Shown piece after piece: positions 39,070 to 48,651 of a DNA stretch of 64,000 bases (position 1 is its first letter; the number at the start of each line of letters is the position of its first letter). Made by a program: the position numbers and the translations under genes. Where the stretch lies: positions 186,001-250,000 of the forward strand of contig NZ_JACJOG010000038.1 of the NCBI RefSeq assembly GCF_014695375.1. Direction: 5' to 3'. This stretch comes from Coleofasciculus sp. FACHB-T130 (GTDB taxonomy: Bacteria > Cyanobacteriota > Cyanobacteriia > Cyanobacteriales > FACHB-T130). The notes below the pieces were generated by a model, which was not told the origin of the DNA, did not search any database, and saw only the letters and a program-made list of their open reading frames with translations.

Positions 39070-40284
39070 ATGAGTCAGCGTCCAGACGGCATAGCACCTC
39101 ACGGCGGTCAGCTAATTAATCGCATCGCTACACCAGAACAACGACAAGTATTTCTCGATAAAGCCGACTTTCTGCCCAGAGTGCAACTCGACGAACGGGC
39201 AACATCGGATCTAGAACTGATTGCCATTGGTGGATTTAGCCCGCTGACTGGCTTTATGGAACAAGCAGACTACGATCGTGTAGTGACTGAAATGCGGCTT
39301 GCCAATGGGCTACCGTGGGCAATTCCCGTCACGCTTTCGGTGGATGAGTCGATTGCGGCGAATCTCAAAGAAGGCGGTTTGGTGCGTCTGGATGACCCGA
39401 CTGGTAGATTTGTGGGTGTCATGGAACTCACACAAAAGTATCGCTACGACAAAACCCGCGAGGCGGTGAATGTTTATCGTACCCATGATGAAAAGCACCC
39501 AGGCGTTAAGGTTGTCTACAAGCAAGGGGAAATTAATCTCGCGGGTTCAGTTTGGCTGTTGCAACGCGACTCTCATCCTTTATTCCCAAATTACCAGATC
39601 GATCCCGCTCAATCTCGCGCCATGTTCAAAGAAAGGGGATGGAAAACGATTGTCGGCTTCCAAACTCGCAACCCCATCCACCGGGCGCATGAATATATCC
39701 AAAAGTGCGCTTTAGAAACCGTAGATGGCTTGTTCTTGCATCCCTTAGTGGGAGTCACTAAAGATGATGACATCTCGGCAGAGATTCGGATGCGCTGCTA
39801 CGAGATTATGCTGGAACACTACTACCCCCAAGACCGGGTAATTTTGGCAATTAATCCCGCTGCGATGCGCTACGCTGGCCCTAGAGAGGCAATTTTCCAT
39901 GCCCTGCTTCGCAAGAATTACGGCTGTACGCACTTCATCGTTGGACGCGACCATGCGGGTGTCGGCGATTATTATGGAACTTACGATGCTCAGCACATTT
40001 TTGATGAGTTTGAGCCGGGTGAATTGGGCATCACGCCGATGAAGTTTGAACACGCCTTCTACTGCACGCGCACGCAGACAATGGCGACGACAAAGACGAG
40101 TCCCAGCACTCCCGCTGAACGCATTCATCTATCGGGAACGAAGGTGCGAGAAATGCTACGTCGGGGTGAATTGCCACCACCAGAGTTTTCTCGTCCAGAA
40201 GTTGCGGCAGAATTGGCAAGGGCGATGCAGGTGCCGGAGGAAGCAAGCAAATTTAAGATTGCAAGTTTCAAATTTGAAATTTGA
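39070..40284 (+). CDS. sat: Sulfate adenylyltransferase (ATP sulfurylase)
   Basis: 404-aa enzyme making adenosine 5'-phosphosulfate from ATP and sulfate, the first step of sulfate assimilation. The PUA-like N-terminal domain (residues 1-165) precedes the catalytic domain, with [18 protein letters not shown] (the QxRNP and HxxH motifs) and [32 protein letters not shown] closes the active-site region. The last ~12 residues ([11 protein letters not shown]) are coded by AT-rich spacer-like repeats and may be an acquired extension. It is monocistronic; a CysA-type ATPase is encoded 7 kb downstream but not linked. Confidence 0.97.
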   Translation: MSQRPDGIAPHGGQLINRIATPEQRQVFLDKADFLPRVQLDERATSDLELIAIGGFSPLTGFMEQADYDRVVTEMRLANGLPWAIPVTLSVDESIAANLKEGGLVRLDDPTGRFVGVMELTQKYRYDKTREAVNVYRTHDEKHPGVKVVYKQGEINLAGSVWLLQRDSHPLFPNYQIDPAQSRAMFKERGWKTIVGFQTRNPIHRAHEYIQKCALETVDGLFLHPLVGVTKDDDISAEIRMRCYEIMLEHYYPQDRVILAINPAAMRYAGPREAIFHALLRKNYGCTHFIVGRDHAGVGDYYGTYDAQHIFDEFEPGELGITPMKFEHAFYCTRTQTMATTKTSPSTPAERIHLSGTKVREMLRRGELPPPEFSRPEVAAELARAMQVPEEASKFKIASFKFEI

Positions 40285-40377
40285 GAGGGGAGGCAACTTA
40301 AATTTGAAAATTTGCCATTCTTTCTATTCTCTCAAGCCTAGCCCCTGATAGGCTGATCGAGTACTGGCTAATGGCTA

Positions 40378-42864
40378 ATGGCTGATATGGGATTGAATCG
40401 GCGAAGTTTTCTGCAACGGGCGGGGTTGGCGCTAGCGGCGCTGGGCGTAAGCGAAACGGCCCTATCTCTACTGGGAAATCGAAGCTTTGCGGTGCCTCTG
40501 CTAGATCGCTATTATCAGGCGCTGGCACAACCGAGTGGGCGGAAGTTAGCGCTACTGGTAGGAATTAATCAGTACCCGCGTGGGACAGAGACGCGATCGC
40601 TTCCGTCTCTCCAAGGTTGTGTCACAGATGTAGAACTGCAACGGGAACTTTTGATTCATCGCTTTGGTTTTCACCCTAGCGATATTCTGACGCTGACAGA
40701 TAGCCAAGCAACGCGGCAGAATATTGAAACTGCTTTTCTGGAGCATCTCACAGAGCAGGCGGCGGCGGGAGATGTTGTCTTGTTCCACTTCAGCGGCTGC
40801 GGTAGCCGTGTCAGAACTAGGGCTGAGGAGAATGGACTGAGGACTTTGGGTGCTGATGAATCCTCGCTCAGTCCTGAGTCTACCCTTGAGGAAGGGGAAA
40901 GCGTTGCGGCTGCACAGCTAGCGCCTACCGTCTTGAACACTCAAATCAACACTCAAAACAGTTTAGTGCCAGTAGATGGAGTGCTGCTGACGAAAGGGGC
41001 ACCGGCGAATGATTTGTTGGAAGAGACACTGCTGTTGCTGTTGCGATCGCTTCCCACAGACCAAGTCACAACAGTACTGGATACCAGCTATACTGACGCC
41101 GATACAGCCCTCCAAGGGAACTTGCGGATTCGTTCTGCCCTAAAATCGCTAGCAGAGCAAGCGAGCGACCAAGAACTCGCTTTTCAGGAACAACTCCTGC
41201 GGCGTCTCAAATCTTCGCGGGAACAGCTCAATAAGCAGCACCAACCCGGTCAAATGCCAGGAATCGTGCTGGCAGCGGCTGGCCCCAGTCAACTGGCGGC
41301 AGAGGCTCCTTGGGGCGGTTTCAGCGCTGGATTGTTCACCTATGCCCTGACGCAACATCTCTGGCAGGCGACTCCTCCCACTACGGTTCAAGTCACTTTC
41401 AGTCGAGCAGCTGGGGTCGTCGAGCAGCTGGCGGGGAAAGAGCAACAACCCCAGTTGAGCGGTCAAAAAAGTAACCAGCCTTCCTTGTTACCCTATCAGC
41501 CGGAAATTAGTATCGGTGCGGATGGCGTCGTTACAGCGGTGGAAGAGGGCGGTAAAACGGTACATCTGTGGCTAGCAGGATTACCTGCACCCGTTTTGGA
41601 ATACTACGGAGTGAATTCTCAGCTGAGTGCTTCCCTACCCATCTCGGAAGCTCAGACTCCAGACAGCAACGTGACAGGTGAAGTTTCATCAGTTCCGACC
41701 CAACTGCAACTACACATTCGTTCCAAGGAGGGTCTCACCGCCAAGGCGCGAGTTATCGGCAGCACAGACACTTCTAGCCTCTCTAGCCTCCAAGTGGGGC
41801 AACTGGTTCACGAATCCGTCCGGGTGTTGCCCAAAAATATAGGTTTGACAATTGCCTTAGATGCCGGACTGGAGCGAATTGAACGGGTGGATGCTACCAG
41901 TGCTTTTGCCAGCGTTCGCTCTGTATCATCCGTGGTAACGGCAGGAGAGCAACCCGCCGATTATTTGTTTGGCAAGGCGCAGACACCCGATTATCAGGGG
42001 GGATATGGGTTATTTTCTCTCGGTCGGGATTTGATTCCCAATACCGTTGGGGAATCGGGTGAGGCGGTGAAGGCGGCTGTGAATCGGTTAGTGCCCAAAC
42101 TGAAAATGTTGCTGACAGCGAAATTATTGCGTCTGACGATCAATGAAGGGTCTTCCCGCTTGGGAGTGAGAGCAACGTTGGAGATGATTTATCCCAACCA
42201 AAAGGTGCTGCTAAACCGAGAAACGCTGCGGATGACAGGGGACGCCGTTGTGGATTCTAATTCCAGAAGCGAGTCATCGCGTCTCGACAACTCAAAAATT
42301 ACTTCTGAGGGAGGCATCCCCGCCATCCCCATCGGTAGCCGCATCCAGTACCGAGTTCAAAATTATAGCGATCGCCCGATCTATTTGATGCTTATCGGCG
42401 TTGATAGCGGCGGTGCTGGTGTTGCTCTCTATCCGTTGCAATTTCCCCAAATCGGGGACAGTCCGGATGCGAAACCAACGATCAAAGAGCTGGTCGTCGA
42501 GGCGGGTGCTACCCTGATCGTGCCACAACCTTCTGGCTCTTTTGAATTGACGATTCACGGTCCTAGTGGGTTAGAAGAAACTCTTCTAATTTGCTCCTCG
42601 GCACCCTTTACCCAGACGATGGCGGCTGTAGCATCAATTCGCGGGTTGAAGGGAGAGGGAGTGGGCGAGTTGTTTAAGCCGCTGAATGTGGCGCAGGCGG
42701 TGCTGCAAGACTTGCATCAGGCGAGTACGTTAGGGAAGCGGCATGAAGGGGAAACCGAAGCGCTCGCTTCAGTCTCTACCGAAACGATTGCTGTCTCTTC
42801 TGACTCCTACGCCCTAGATGTGCGAAGCTGGGCAACACTCAGCTTTATTTATCAGGTGGTTTAA
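40378..42864 (+). CDS. Tat-exported caspase-family pseudoenzyme with DUF4384-like tail
   Basis: 828-aa protein. The twin-arginine signal NRRSFLQRAGLALAALG (residues 7-23) predicts export of a folded protein. The caspase p20 domain (about residues 54-240) begins KLALLVGINQYP. The catalytic His of the FHYSGHGS motif is replaced by Cys141 (FHFSGCGS), and the catalytic Cys of DSCHSG by Ser237 (LDTSYTD), so peptidase activity should be lost. A C-terminal region near residues 640-740 (VQNYSDRPIYLMLIGVDSGG, ALYPLQFPQ) resembles DUF4384. ATG 40387 (MGLNRR) is an alternative start. Pseudo-orthocaspases with altered dyads are known in cyanobacteria; a binding or regulatory role is likely. Confidence 0.9.
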   Translation: MADMGLNRRSFLQRAGLALAALGVSETALSLLGNRSFAVPLLDRYYQALAQPSGRKLALLVGINQYPRGTETRSLPSLQGCVTDVELQRELLIHRFGFHPSDILTLTDSQATRQNIETAFLEHLTEQAAAGDVVLFHFSGCGSRVRTRAEENGLRTLGADESSLSPESTLEEGESVAAAQLAPTVLNTQINTQNSLVPVDGVLLTKGAPANDLLEETLLLLLRSLPTDQVTTVLDTSYTDADTALQGNLRIRSALKSLAEQASDQELAFQEQLLRRLKSSREQLNKQHQPGQMPGIVLAAAGPSQLAAEAPWGGFSAGLFTYALTQHLWQATPPTTVQVTFSRAAGVVEQLAGKEQQPQLSGQKSNQPSLLPYQPEISIGADGVVTAVEEGGKTVHLWLAGLPAPVLEYYGVNSQLSASLPISEAQTPDSNVTGEVSSVPTQLQLHIRSKEGLTAKARVIGSTDTSSLSSLQVGQLVHESVRVLPKNIGLTIALDAGLERIERVDATSAFASVRSVSSVVTAGEQPADYLFGKAQTPDYQGGYGLFSLGRDLIPNTVGESGEAVKAAVNRLVPKLKMLLTAKLLRLTINEGSSRLGVRATLEMIYPNQKVLLNRETLRMTGDAVVDSNSRSESSRLDNSKITSEGGIPAIPIGSRIQYRVQNYSDRPIYLMLIGVDSGGAGVALYPLQFPQIGDSPDAKPTIKELVVEAGATLIVPQPSGSFELTIHGPSGLEETLLICSSAPFTQTMAAVASIRGLKGEGVGELFKPLNVAQAVLQDLHQASTLGKRHEGETEALASVSTETIAVSSDSYALDVRSWATLSFIYQVV

Positions 42865-42944
42865 AAGCGATCGTCCTACCTTTACATTTCAGATGTGGCG
42901 ATGGGTTGGGACTGGGAAGGGGAAATTAGCGTTTTGAGTTGTAG

Positions 42945-42964
42945 AGACGCGATAAATCGCGTCT
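42945..42964. repeat. Palindromic spacer repeat (AGACGCGAT...ATCGCGTCT)
   Basis: A 9-bp perfect stem with a 2-base loop inside the 300-base spacer 42865-43164. It resembles the GTAGAGACGCGA...TCGCGTCT palindromes scattered in Nostoc-type genomes. It is followed by GAGTTTTGAGT, so it might also end transcription of the caspase-like gene. The rest of the spacer holds repeats of TTTTGAGTGATAA type and nothing coding. Confidence 0.75.
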
Positions 42965-43164
42965 GAGTTTTGAGTGATAAGAGCATTCTTTAATTCAAAA
43001 TTCAAACCCCTGGCATTGAGCGAAGCCAAGGGTTATCACTCAAAAAGTCTTTACCCATTCCCCATTTCCAACCCTCTGCGACTAATCTACAATTTAAATG
43101 CACATCGGCTGATAGTTTTGGCTCGGATTGGGAATACTAAGACTGAAAGCTAACAGGATGAAAA

Positions 43165-44187
43165 ATGAAAATTCCCAATCTGGTTGCGATCGCAAAGCTT
43201 GCGCTTCCTGCACTGGCGCTTTCTTCCCTGCTAGTATCTGCCGTTGCTACCACTGCCCAACCCCAGCCTAATTCACCTCCAACCTTGTCAAATCAAGAAC
43301 GAGAGGAACTAGAACGACTGCGGCAAGAGAAAGAAATACGCGATCGCGTCCAAGCTGAAGTTGACCGAGCCTTTAGCCGCATCACCACGCTGCTCAATAC
43401 TTTGGTACTTGTTCTGACGCTGTTTCCGATTGCGATCGCTGTTAGTGTGGTTCTGCTTCGTCGCAGTATGACAAATCAAATAATTTCAGATGCTCAAAAG
43501 GAATTCACGCAGCTACAAGAACAACTTATTAGACAAATAGAAGAGACCGCTAAGGCTAATTTAAAATTAGAACAATCTGCTTTACCGCAAGAAGCTAATT
43601 TTTTGGAAACGGATACTTTAAGTCAATTAAATACAATTTTAACCCAAGCTCAGATTATATTAGAAGACTTAAAAGAACAGAAAGAAAGTGTACAACAAGA
43701 AATTGCAAAATTTAGGTACGCACAAGCTGTTAAAATTCCGACCGTTATAGATAGAGAAATTGAAACCTCTAACTTTGAGCATTCTTATCACAATCATGAA
43801 CTGCTTTCCGATACCCTATCGGAGCCTGTAGCCCAAACAAACGATGCAGTGTCTGAGCAAAGAGTGACAGAAACAGAATCTGTCAATCAAAATCTTGATT
43901 TAAATGCCAATGATTACTTGATTTTAGGCAACTCTTGCTTTTCTGAAGGTCGATATTTAGAGGCAAATCAATCTTACAACTTAGCGGTTAAAATTGAACC
44001 AAACTTTTCGGAAGCTCGATATAACAATGCTCGCTGCTATGCAATGCAATACCGCCTCAATCTAGCAGTCGGAAACTTACAATGGGCAATTGATATTGAG
44101 CCTATGTATAAAGAGATTGCTAAAACCGATGAAGCTTTTAGCGCAATTCGAGGAGAAGAGATGTTTAGAAAAATAGTAGATGAGTAG
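43165..44187 (+). CDS. Membrane-anchored coiled-coil and TPR protein
   Basis: 340-aa protein. A signal-like hydrophobic start (ALPALALSSLLVSAVATTAQ) is followed by a charged helix (REELERLRQEKEIRDRVQAE), a transmembrane helix (LNTLVLVLTLFPIAIAVSVVLL, about residues 75-98), a long coiled coil (about 110-190) and a C-terminal TPR pair (NDYLILGNSCFSEGRYLEAN, FSEARYNNARCYAMQYR). The topology suggests a short periplasmic part and a cytoplasmic TPR scaffold. No enzyme motif. It follows the caspase-like gene on the same strand by 300 bases, too far to call an operon. The coiled-coil part is AT-rich. Confidence 0.75.
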   Translation: MKIPNLVAIAKLALPALALSSLLVSAVATTAQPQPNSPPTLSNQEREELERLRQEKEIRDRVQAEVDRAFSRITTLLNTLVLVLTLFPIAIAVSVVLLRRSMTNQIISDAQKEFTQLQEQLIRQIEETAKANLKLEQSALPQEANFLETDTLSQLNTILTQAQIILEDLKEQKESVQQEIAKFRYAQAVKIPTVIDREIETSNFEHSYHNHELLSDTLSEPVAQTNDAVSEQRVTETESVNQNLDLNANDYLILGNSCFSEGRYLEANQSYNLAVKIEPNFSEARYNNARCYAMQYRLNLAVGNLQWAIDIEPMYKEIAKTDEAFSAIRGEEMFRKIVDE

Positions 44188-44358
44188 ATTTTTCTAATTT
44201 CTATTGATAGGTTTATTCATAAAAAACTTAATTTTATAAAAAGATACGCTGCACCTCCATGTGCAAGGTTTTAAAGCGCCTAATTATTGATTATTAATTA
44301 TCATAAATAAAACTTTAAACTACAGCCATTCGCTATACTCAATCGCTAAAATCAAAAG

Positions 44359-45162
44359 ATGATGACAAAGCGCTATAACCACCAACAAATCGAATCGTTC
44401 GCCCAAGCGGTTCTGAACGATGGCTATTGTGTGTTGCCCAATCACTTTTCTCCGGTAACACTTAATTCTTGGCGTGAAGCTTTCACGCCTTTGCTAGAAG
44501 ATCATATTGTCCGCGAAGGCAAGCTTCGCAATCGCGGTTCAGCCCGCTATTATGTAACCCTTCCTTTCACGGCTCCTTTTGCCGATCCTAGTATTTACGA
44601 AGATGACGATATTCTGGCACTTGTAGAGTTATTAGTAGGCAAAGATGCAGTGATGTGCCAACTAGCAACTGACACACCTTTGCTGGGGTCTGAATATCAA
44701 GACGTGCATCGAGATGCGCCGCCACTTTTCCCCGAAATGGGTACAGAAACGCCGCCATTCCAGTTAGCTGTCAACTTTCCACTCGTAGATATCACTCTGG
44801 AAAACGGGCCAATGGAGATTACGCGCAGTACGCACATGATTTCCAAAGAGGAAGGACTGCGCCGCATGGAGTCTGGAGAAGCCAAGTTAGAACCTGTCAC
44901 AATGCAACTGGGTGATGTGATGATCCGGGATGTTCGGGGTCTGCACCGGGGCACTCCTAACTACACAGAAACACCGCGTCCGATGGTTGTAATTGGCTAT
45001 AGTCGCCGCTGGATGTTTCGTCCTGAGGTATCGATTAATATTCCGCGTGCAACCCTAGATACACTCTCCGAACGCGCCCGTTACTTGTTGCGTTTTAATC
45101 CGATTGTGGAATCCGTAAACGATAAATCCGAGGTTGAGGTTTATCAATCGTTCGCTTACTAA
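44359..45162 (+). CDS. Phytanoyl-CoA dioxygenase (PhyH) family oxygenase
   Basis: 267-aa Fe(II)/2-oxoglutarate dioxygenase-like protein. The facial metal triad is visible as His117 and Asp119 (DVHRDAPP) and His196 (GLHRGTPN), with the 2-oxoglutarate-binding Arg likely in TPRPMVVIGYSRR. The substrate is not predictable; members of the family hydroxylate lipids, secondary metabolites and small molecules. No biosynthetic cluster adjoins, so it is not obviously part of a natural-product pathway. It starts with two Met codons (ATGATG), either of which could be used. Confidence 0.9.
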   Translation: MMTKRYNHQQIESFAQAVLNDGYCVLPNHFSPVTLNSWREAFTPLLEDHIVREGKLRNRGSARYYVTLPFTAPFADPSIYEDDDILALVELLVGKDAVMCQLATDTPLLGSEYQDVHRDAPPLFPEMGTETPPFQLAVNFPLVDITLENGPMEITRSTHMISKEEGLRRMESGEAKLEPVTMQLGDVMIRDVRGLHRGTPNYTETPRPMVVIGYSRRWMFRPEVSINIPRATLDTLSERARYLLRFNPIVESVNDKSEVEVYQSFAY

Positions 45163-45277
45163 GTCGCTTACTAAGTTTAGTTGTGACTGTTCTAAGTTCA
45201 AGTAGCGGTCGGTCTTCTTCTGTCGTCAATCAAAACTCTCAGAGGAGCGCTATCTGAATATTACGAGGATAAAAAAA

Positions 45278-45308
45278 CCAGCGTTGGATTCTTAAGATCC
45301 AACGCTGG
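45278..45308 (-). terminator. Terminator between phyH-type gene and chlP
   Basis: CCAGCGTTGGAT and ATCCAACGCTGG form a 12-bp perfect stem with a 7-base loop. On the minus strand a run of seven T follows, so it ends chlP transcription; it may also stop the convergent PhyH-type gene. Confidence 0.88.
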
Positions 45309-45375
45309 CTGAAAAACCATTTGTTAATGTTCTAGGTTTTTTTGCTTTTCAAATTCTGCTTACCGATAGAAACCA

Positions 45376-46596
45376 CTAAGGAGCTAGCGCGTTACCCCGC
45401 AACAAGCTACCAATCGTTTTGGCAGTAATTTTCATCTGAATCAAGGGATTTGCCGGAACGACTGTTTTGTACAGGTAGCTATCGAAGGTAAGCTTCTGCA
45501 CATCTTTGTCGGCGCACATTTCCACAAAGGCTTCGCGAGTGGCATCAGAGCGATAGAAGACAGTTTGCAGAATGTCCAGCACCTTGTAGGTGATGCCGTA
45601 TTTCTTATCCCAACGCTTCAGGTACAGCTTCAGGTCGGCTTCTGTGGGGATGCGGGTGCCACCGTTGGAGGTTTCGACAATGGTTTCTGCACACATCCGC
45701 GCCGACTTAGCGGCAAAGTAAATTCCCTCTCCAGAAGACTTCGTAACCGTTCCGGCGGCGTCTCCCACTAGAGCAACGCGACCGACAACGCGGCGGGGTC
45801 TGGGATGCTCTGGAATTGGGTGAGCTTCTACTTTGATGATTTCGCCGCCTGCGAGTTTTCTAGCGGCACGCTTGCGGATGCCTGCTTGCAGATTTTTGAT
45901 GTCGGCTTTGTTCACCTTCATGGTGCCGGTGCCGACGGCGACGTGGTCGTATTTGGGGAATACCCAGGCGTAGAAATCGGTGGAAACATCGTTCCCGACG
46001 TACATTTCTGCCAGGTCGTTGTAATAAGCCATTTTGTCTTCTGGCAGGCGAATGCGCTCTTGGAAGGCGATCGCATAATTGTAATCCCCGGCGTCAATTG
46101 CCTTCGCAACGCGGGAATTCGCCCCATCTGCCCCAATCACCAGATCGACTTTCAGGGTTTTCATCTCCCCTTCAGCGCTACCGTTCGAGTGATCGGCGTA
46201 GTGCAAGGTGTAAGGGTCAGTATTGCCCGTGGGAATATCGAGTTTATAAACAGTGCCGTTAATTAAATTTGCACCCAATTTAGCTGCGCGATCGCGTAGG
46301 TATCCATCCAATACCTCGCGGCGACACATACCGATATATTCATGTTCTTTTTCAATGTTGATATCTACCTCAATGTTGGAAGGTGAGATCATCTTCATTT
46401 TTCTAACCCGCCGGTCAATAATCTCAGGCGGTAGGTCAAACTCGCTCACCATGCATAGCGGAATTGCCCCGCCACAAGGCTTTGCGTTGTCTAGCTTGCG
46501 CTCAAACAGGTAAGTCTCAATTCCAGCTTTTGCTAGCGTTTCGGCAGCAGAGGAACCCGCCGGACCCGATCCCACAACAGCAACCCGTAGTACCAA
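45376..46596 (-). CDS. chlP: Geranylgeranyl reductase
   Basis: 406-aa FAD-dependent reductase that converts geranylgeranyl groups to phytyl for chlorophyll, tocopherol and phylloquinone. The FAD motif VAVVGSGPAGSSAAETL opens the protein. KPCGGAIPLCMVSEF, LVIGADGANSRVAKAID, RVALVGDAAGTVTKSSGEGI and the C-terminal NPLIQMKITAKTIGSLLRG are family hallmarks. I start it at the TTG at 46594-46596, which gives the family's usual MVLRVAVVGSG start and normal length, with GGGAG 7 bases upstream. The frame stays open to 46851 but the extra 85 residues are unlike the family and would overlap the divergent yidD-like gene. Confidence 0.96.
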   Translation of the reverse strand: MVLRVAVVGSGPAGSSAAETLAKAGIETYLFERKLDNAKPCGGAIPLCMVSEFDLPPEIIDRRVRKMKMISPSNIEVDINIEKEHEYIGMCRREVLDGYLRDRAAKLGANLINGTVYKLDIPTGNTDPYTLHYADHSNGSAEGEMKTLKVDLVIGADGANSRVAKAIDAGDYNYAIAFQERIRLPEDKMAYYNDLAEMYVGNDVSTDFYAWVFPKYDHVAVGTGTMKVNKADIKNLQAGIRKRAARKLAGGEIIKVEAHPIPEHPRPRRVVGRVALVGDAAGTVTKSSGEGIYFAAKSARMCAETIVETSNGGTRIPTEADLKLYLKRWDKKYGITYKVLDILQTVFYRSDATREAFVEMCADKDVQKLTFDSYLYKTVVPANPLIQMKITAKTIGSLLRGNALAP

Positions 46597-46779
46597 AGCT
46601 ATTCTCCCGATTCTCTTACGGCTACAAGGTGAGATGGTATCACGGACTTTTCGGTTGTCCCAGCAGGATCGTGCAGGTTGTGACTGAATTGCAACAGAGC
46701 TTAACACATTGAAAACTAAATCGCGGTTCCTGGGGTTGTAGCTACTCCCAATCACTCCAGAGATTTTTGCTCCAACTCT

Positions 46780-47256
46780 ATGAATGCTCCTTCCCTCGAT
46801 TCTGCAATTCGGCAAATCGCGATCGCTTCTATCGGCGGCTATCAGAGGCACATTTCACCCCGCAAAGGGTTTTCTTGCGCTCATCGATTGCTTTACAAGG
46901 GGGAATCTTGCTCGCAGTACGCCAAGCGCATGATTGCACAACAGGGTTTGGTAGCGGCGATCGCCACGGTGCGCCAACGATTCCGAGCTTGTAAAATCGC
47001 AAACCAAATTTTGCAAGCCAGGTATAGCAGTCAAGCTGATAGCGATCGCTCCAAGCGCGAACGCAGACATAGAAACTGGGGCTGCAATTGTGATGATTAT
47101 GGTGCTGTAGATTGTGTCTCAGGTGTCTCAGAGCTGAGCTGTGAAGCGCTAGATTGTTTCTCGGAAATGGATTTTGCTTCCTTAGATTGTGGAGTCGCAG
47201 ATTGTGGTTCTGGGATAGATTGTGGAGTCGCAGATTGCGGGAGTTGCGGAGGCTAA
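46780..47256 (+). CDS. yidD: YidD-like protein with Cys-rich tail
   Basis: 158-aa protein. Residues ~15-65 (GGYQRHISPRKGFSCAHR, CSQYAKRMIAQQGLVAAI) match the YidD (membrane protein insertion efficiency factor) core, whose bacterial form is YQR.ISP......CR..PTCSEYA. The second Cys is shifted by a KGES insertion, as in other cyanobacterial versions. A basic linker follows, then a C-terminal ~65-residue extension of VDC, LDC and ADC repeats (DCGVADCGSGIDCGVADCGS) that could bind metal or form disulfides. It diverges from chlP by about 180 bases. The YidD assignment is good for the core; the tail's function is unknown. Confidence 0.8.
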   Translation: MNAPSLDSAIRQIAIASIGGYQRHISPRKGFSCAHRLLYKGESCSQYAKRMIAQQGLVAAIATVRQRFRACKIANQILQARYSSQADSDRSKRERRHRNWGCNCDDYGAVDCVSGVSELSCEALDCFSEMDFASLDCGVADCGSGIDCGVADCGSCGG

Positions 47257-47320
47257 AACATTCATCCTTCTTTTTGTTACCCCCCGACTTCAACTTAATT
47301 TAAGAATGCTGTGAGGGAGA

Positions 47321-47361
47321 GCAGGCAAAATCTAACTGTTCTCATTTTGCCTGCGAGTTTT
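47321..47361 (+). terminator. Terminator after the YidD-like gene
   Basis: GCAGGCAAAAT and ATTTTGCCTGC form an 11-bp stem with a 12-base loop, followed by GAGTTTTATT. Confidence 0.8.
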
Positions 47362-47533
47362 ATTGACCCCAGGTTTCTAGCAAATCTCAATTAATGCAAA
47401 TAGATTTTAGGTATGGTATATATGTACGTTAATCTCATCGATAAACTGGAGATTAGTTTATCCTGACTTTGATGGGTCAATAAAAACCCAGATAGGATAG
47501 CTTAAAAATATTTTTGTCTAGGGGTCGAAAGTA

Positions 47534-48550
47534 GTGGGCATTGTTGTTGAAAACGTCTCTAAAGAGTTCGGCAGTTTTAAAGCCGTTGACGAAGTCAACT
47601 TAGAAATTCAATCAGGCTCCCTGGTCGCGCTTTTAGGACCTTCGGGTTCTGGTAAATCTACACTGCTGCGACTGATCGCCGGTCTAGAAATGCCAGATAG
47701 CGGGAAAATCTGGTTGACTGGTCAAGATGCTACTCATCAGAGCGTTCAAGACCGCAACATCGGGTTTGTATTCCAACACTATGCTCTATTTAAACACCTC
47801 ACCGTCCGCAAAAATATTGCCTTTGGCTTAGAGATTCAAAAAACTCCCAAAGGCAAAGTAAAGGCGCGGGTAGAAGAATTGCTGGAGTTAGTGCAACTAA
47901 GCGGACTAGGCGATCGCTACCCTTCCCAACTCTCCGGCGGTCAGCGACAACGAGTTGCCTTAGCCAGAGCGCTAGCAGTTCAACCCCAAGTATTGCTGCT
48001 AGATGAACCCTTTGGAGCCTTAGACGCCAAAGTGCGTAAGGATTTGCGGGCTTGGTTGCGACGCCTGCACGATGAAGTCCACGTCACCACCGTGTTCGTC
48101 ACCCACGACCAAGAAGAAGCGATGGAAGTTTCCGATGAAATTGTGGTGATGAACAAAGGCAGAGTCGAACAAATCGGCACACCCGCTCAGATTTACGATC
48201 ACCCAACGACGCCGTTTGTCATGAGTTTCATCGGCCCGGTGAATGTGTTGCCCAGCACTTCCCGCATTTTCGAGGCAAACGGGTTTGATTCGACCCAAGC
48301 AGAGATTTTCCTGCGTCCCCATGATGTCGTCGTAGACACGAACCCCAACGGCAGCTCCGTACCGGCACGAGTAAACCGCTTGATTCATCTCGGCTGGGAA
48401 ATTCAGGCAGAATTAATCTTAGACGATGGTCAGGTCGTCACGGCACATATCACGCGAGAGCGGTTCGACCAGTTAGAGCTAGAGCCGCAACAGCGAGTAT
48501 TCGTCAAACCAAAGGATGCGAAATCTTTCCCGCTGTATTTTTCGATCTAG
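47534..48550 (+). CDS. cysA: Sulfate-type ABC transporter ATP-binding protein
   Basis: 338-aa ABC ATPase of the CysA group. Walker [10 protein letters not shown] near residue 38, Q loop in [10 protein letters not shown], signature [15 protein letters not shown], Walker [13 protein letters not shown] and switch [12 protein letters not shown] are all present; the C-terminal TOBE-like domain (about 240-335) ends the protein. It starts at GTG. It would energise sulfate or thiosulfate import, but no sulfate permease or binding protein is adjacent: the next gene is a family 5 (peptide/nickel) binding protein, so this ATPase is an orphan here. The stop codon lies inside a 16-bp direct repeat. Confidence 0.9.
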   Translation: MGIVVENVSKEFGSFKAVDEVNLEIQSGSLVALLGPSGSGKSTLLRLIAGLEMPDSGKIWLTGQDATHQSVQDRNIGFVFQHYALFKHLTVRKNIAFGLEIQKTPKGKVKARVEELLELVQLSGLGDRYPSQLSGGQRQRVALARALAVQPQVLLLDEPFGALDAKVRKDLRAWLRRLHDEVHVTTVFVTHDQEEAMEVSDEIVVMNKGRVEQIGTPAQIYDHPTTPFVMSFIGPVNVLPSTSRIFEANGFDSTQAEIFLRPHDVVVDTNPNGSSVPARVNRLIHLGWEIQAELILDDGQVVTAHITRERFDQLELEPQQRVFVKPKDAKSFPLYFSI

Positions 48551-48569
48551 CACTTTTTCGATCTAGCAC
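48538..48569. repeat. 16-bp direct repeat over the cysA stop codon
   Basis: TTTTTCGATCTAGCAC occurs twice head to tail; the first copy contains the cysA stop TAG. It looks like a small local duplication. Confidence 0.85.
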
Positions 48570-48651
48570 TTCCGGCGTCAACACTCAGCTTTCAGTTTAA
48601 TCGGCTTTAATGAGATATCTAAGTCGATTTGAAAGAGCGCATAGTTAATTT

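Noticed and set aside
46597-46851. N-terminal extension of chlP to an upstream ATG
   Set aside because: The added residues (MPLIAADRSDRDLPNC...) do not fit the family and overlap the divergent yidD-like gene.
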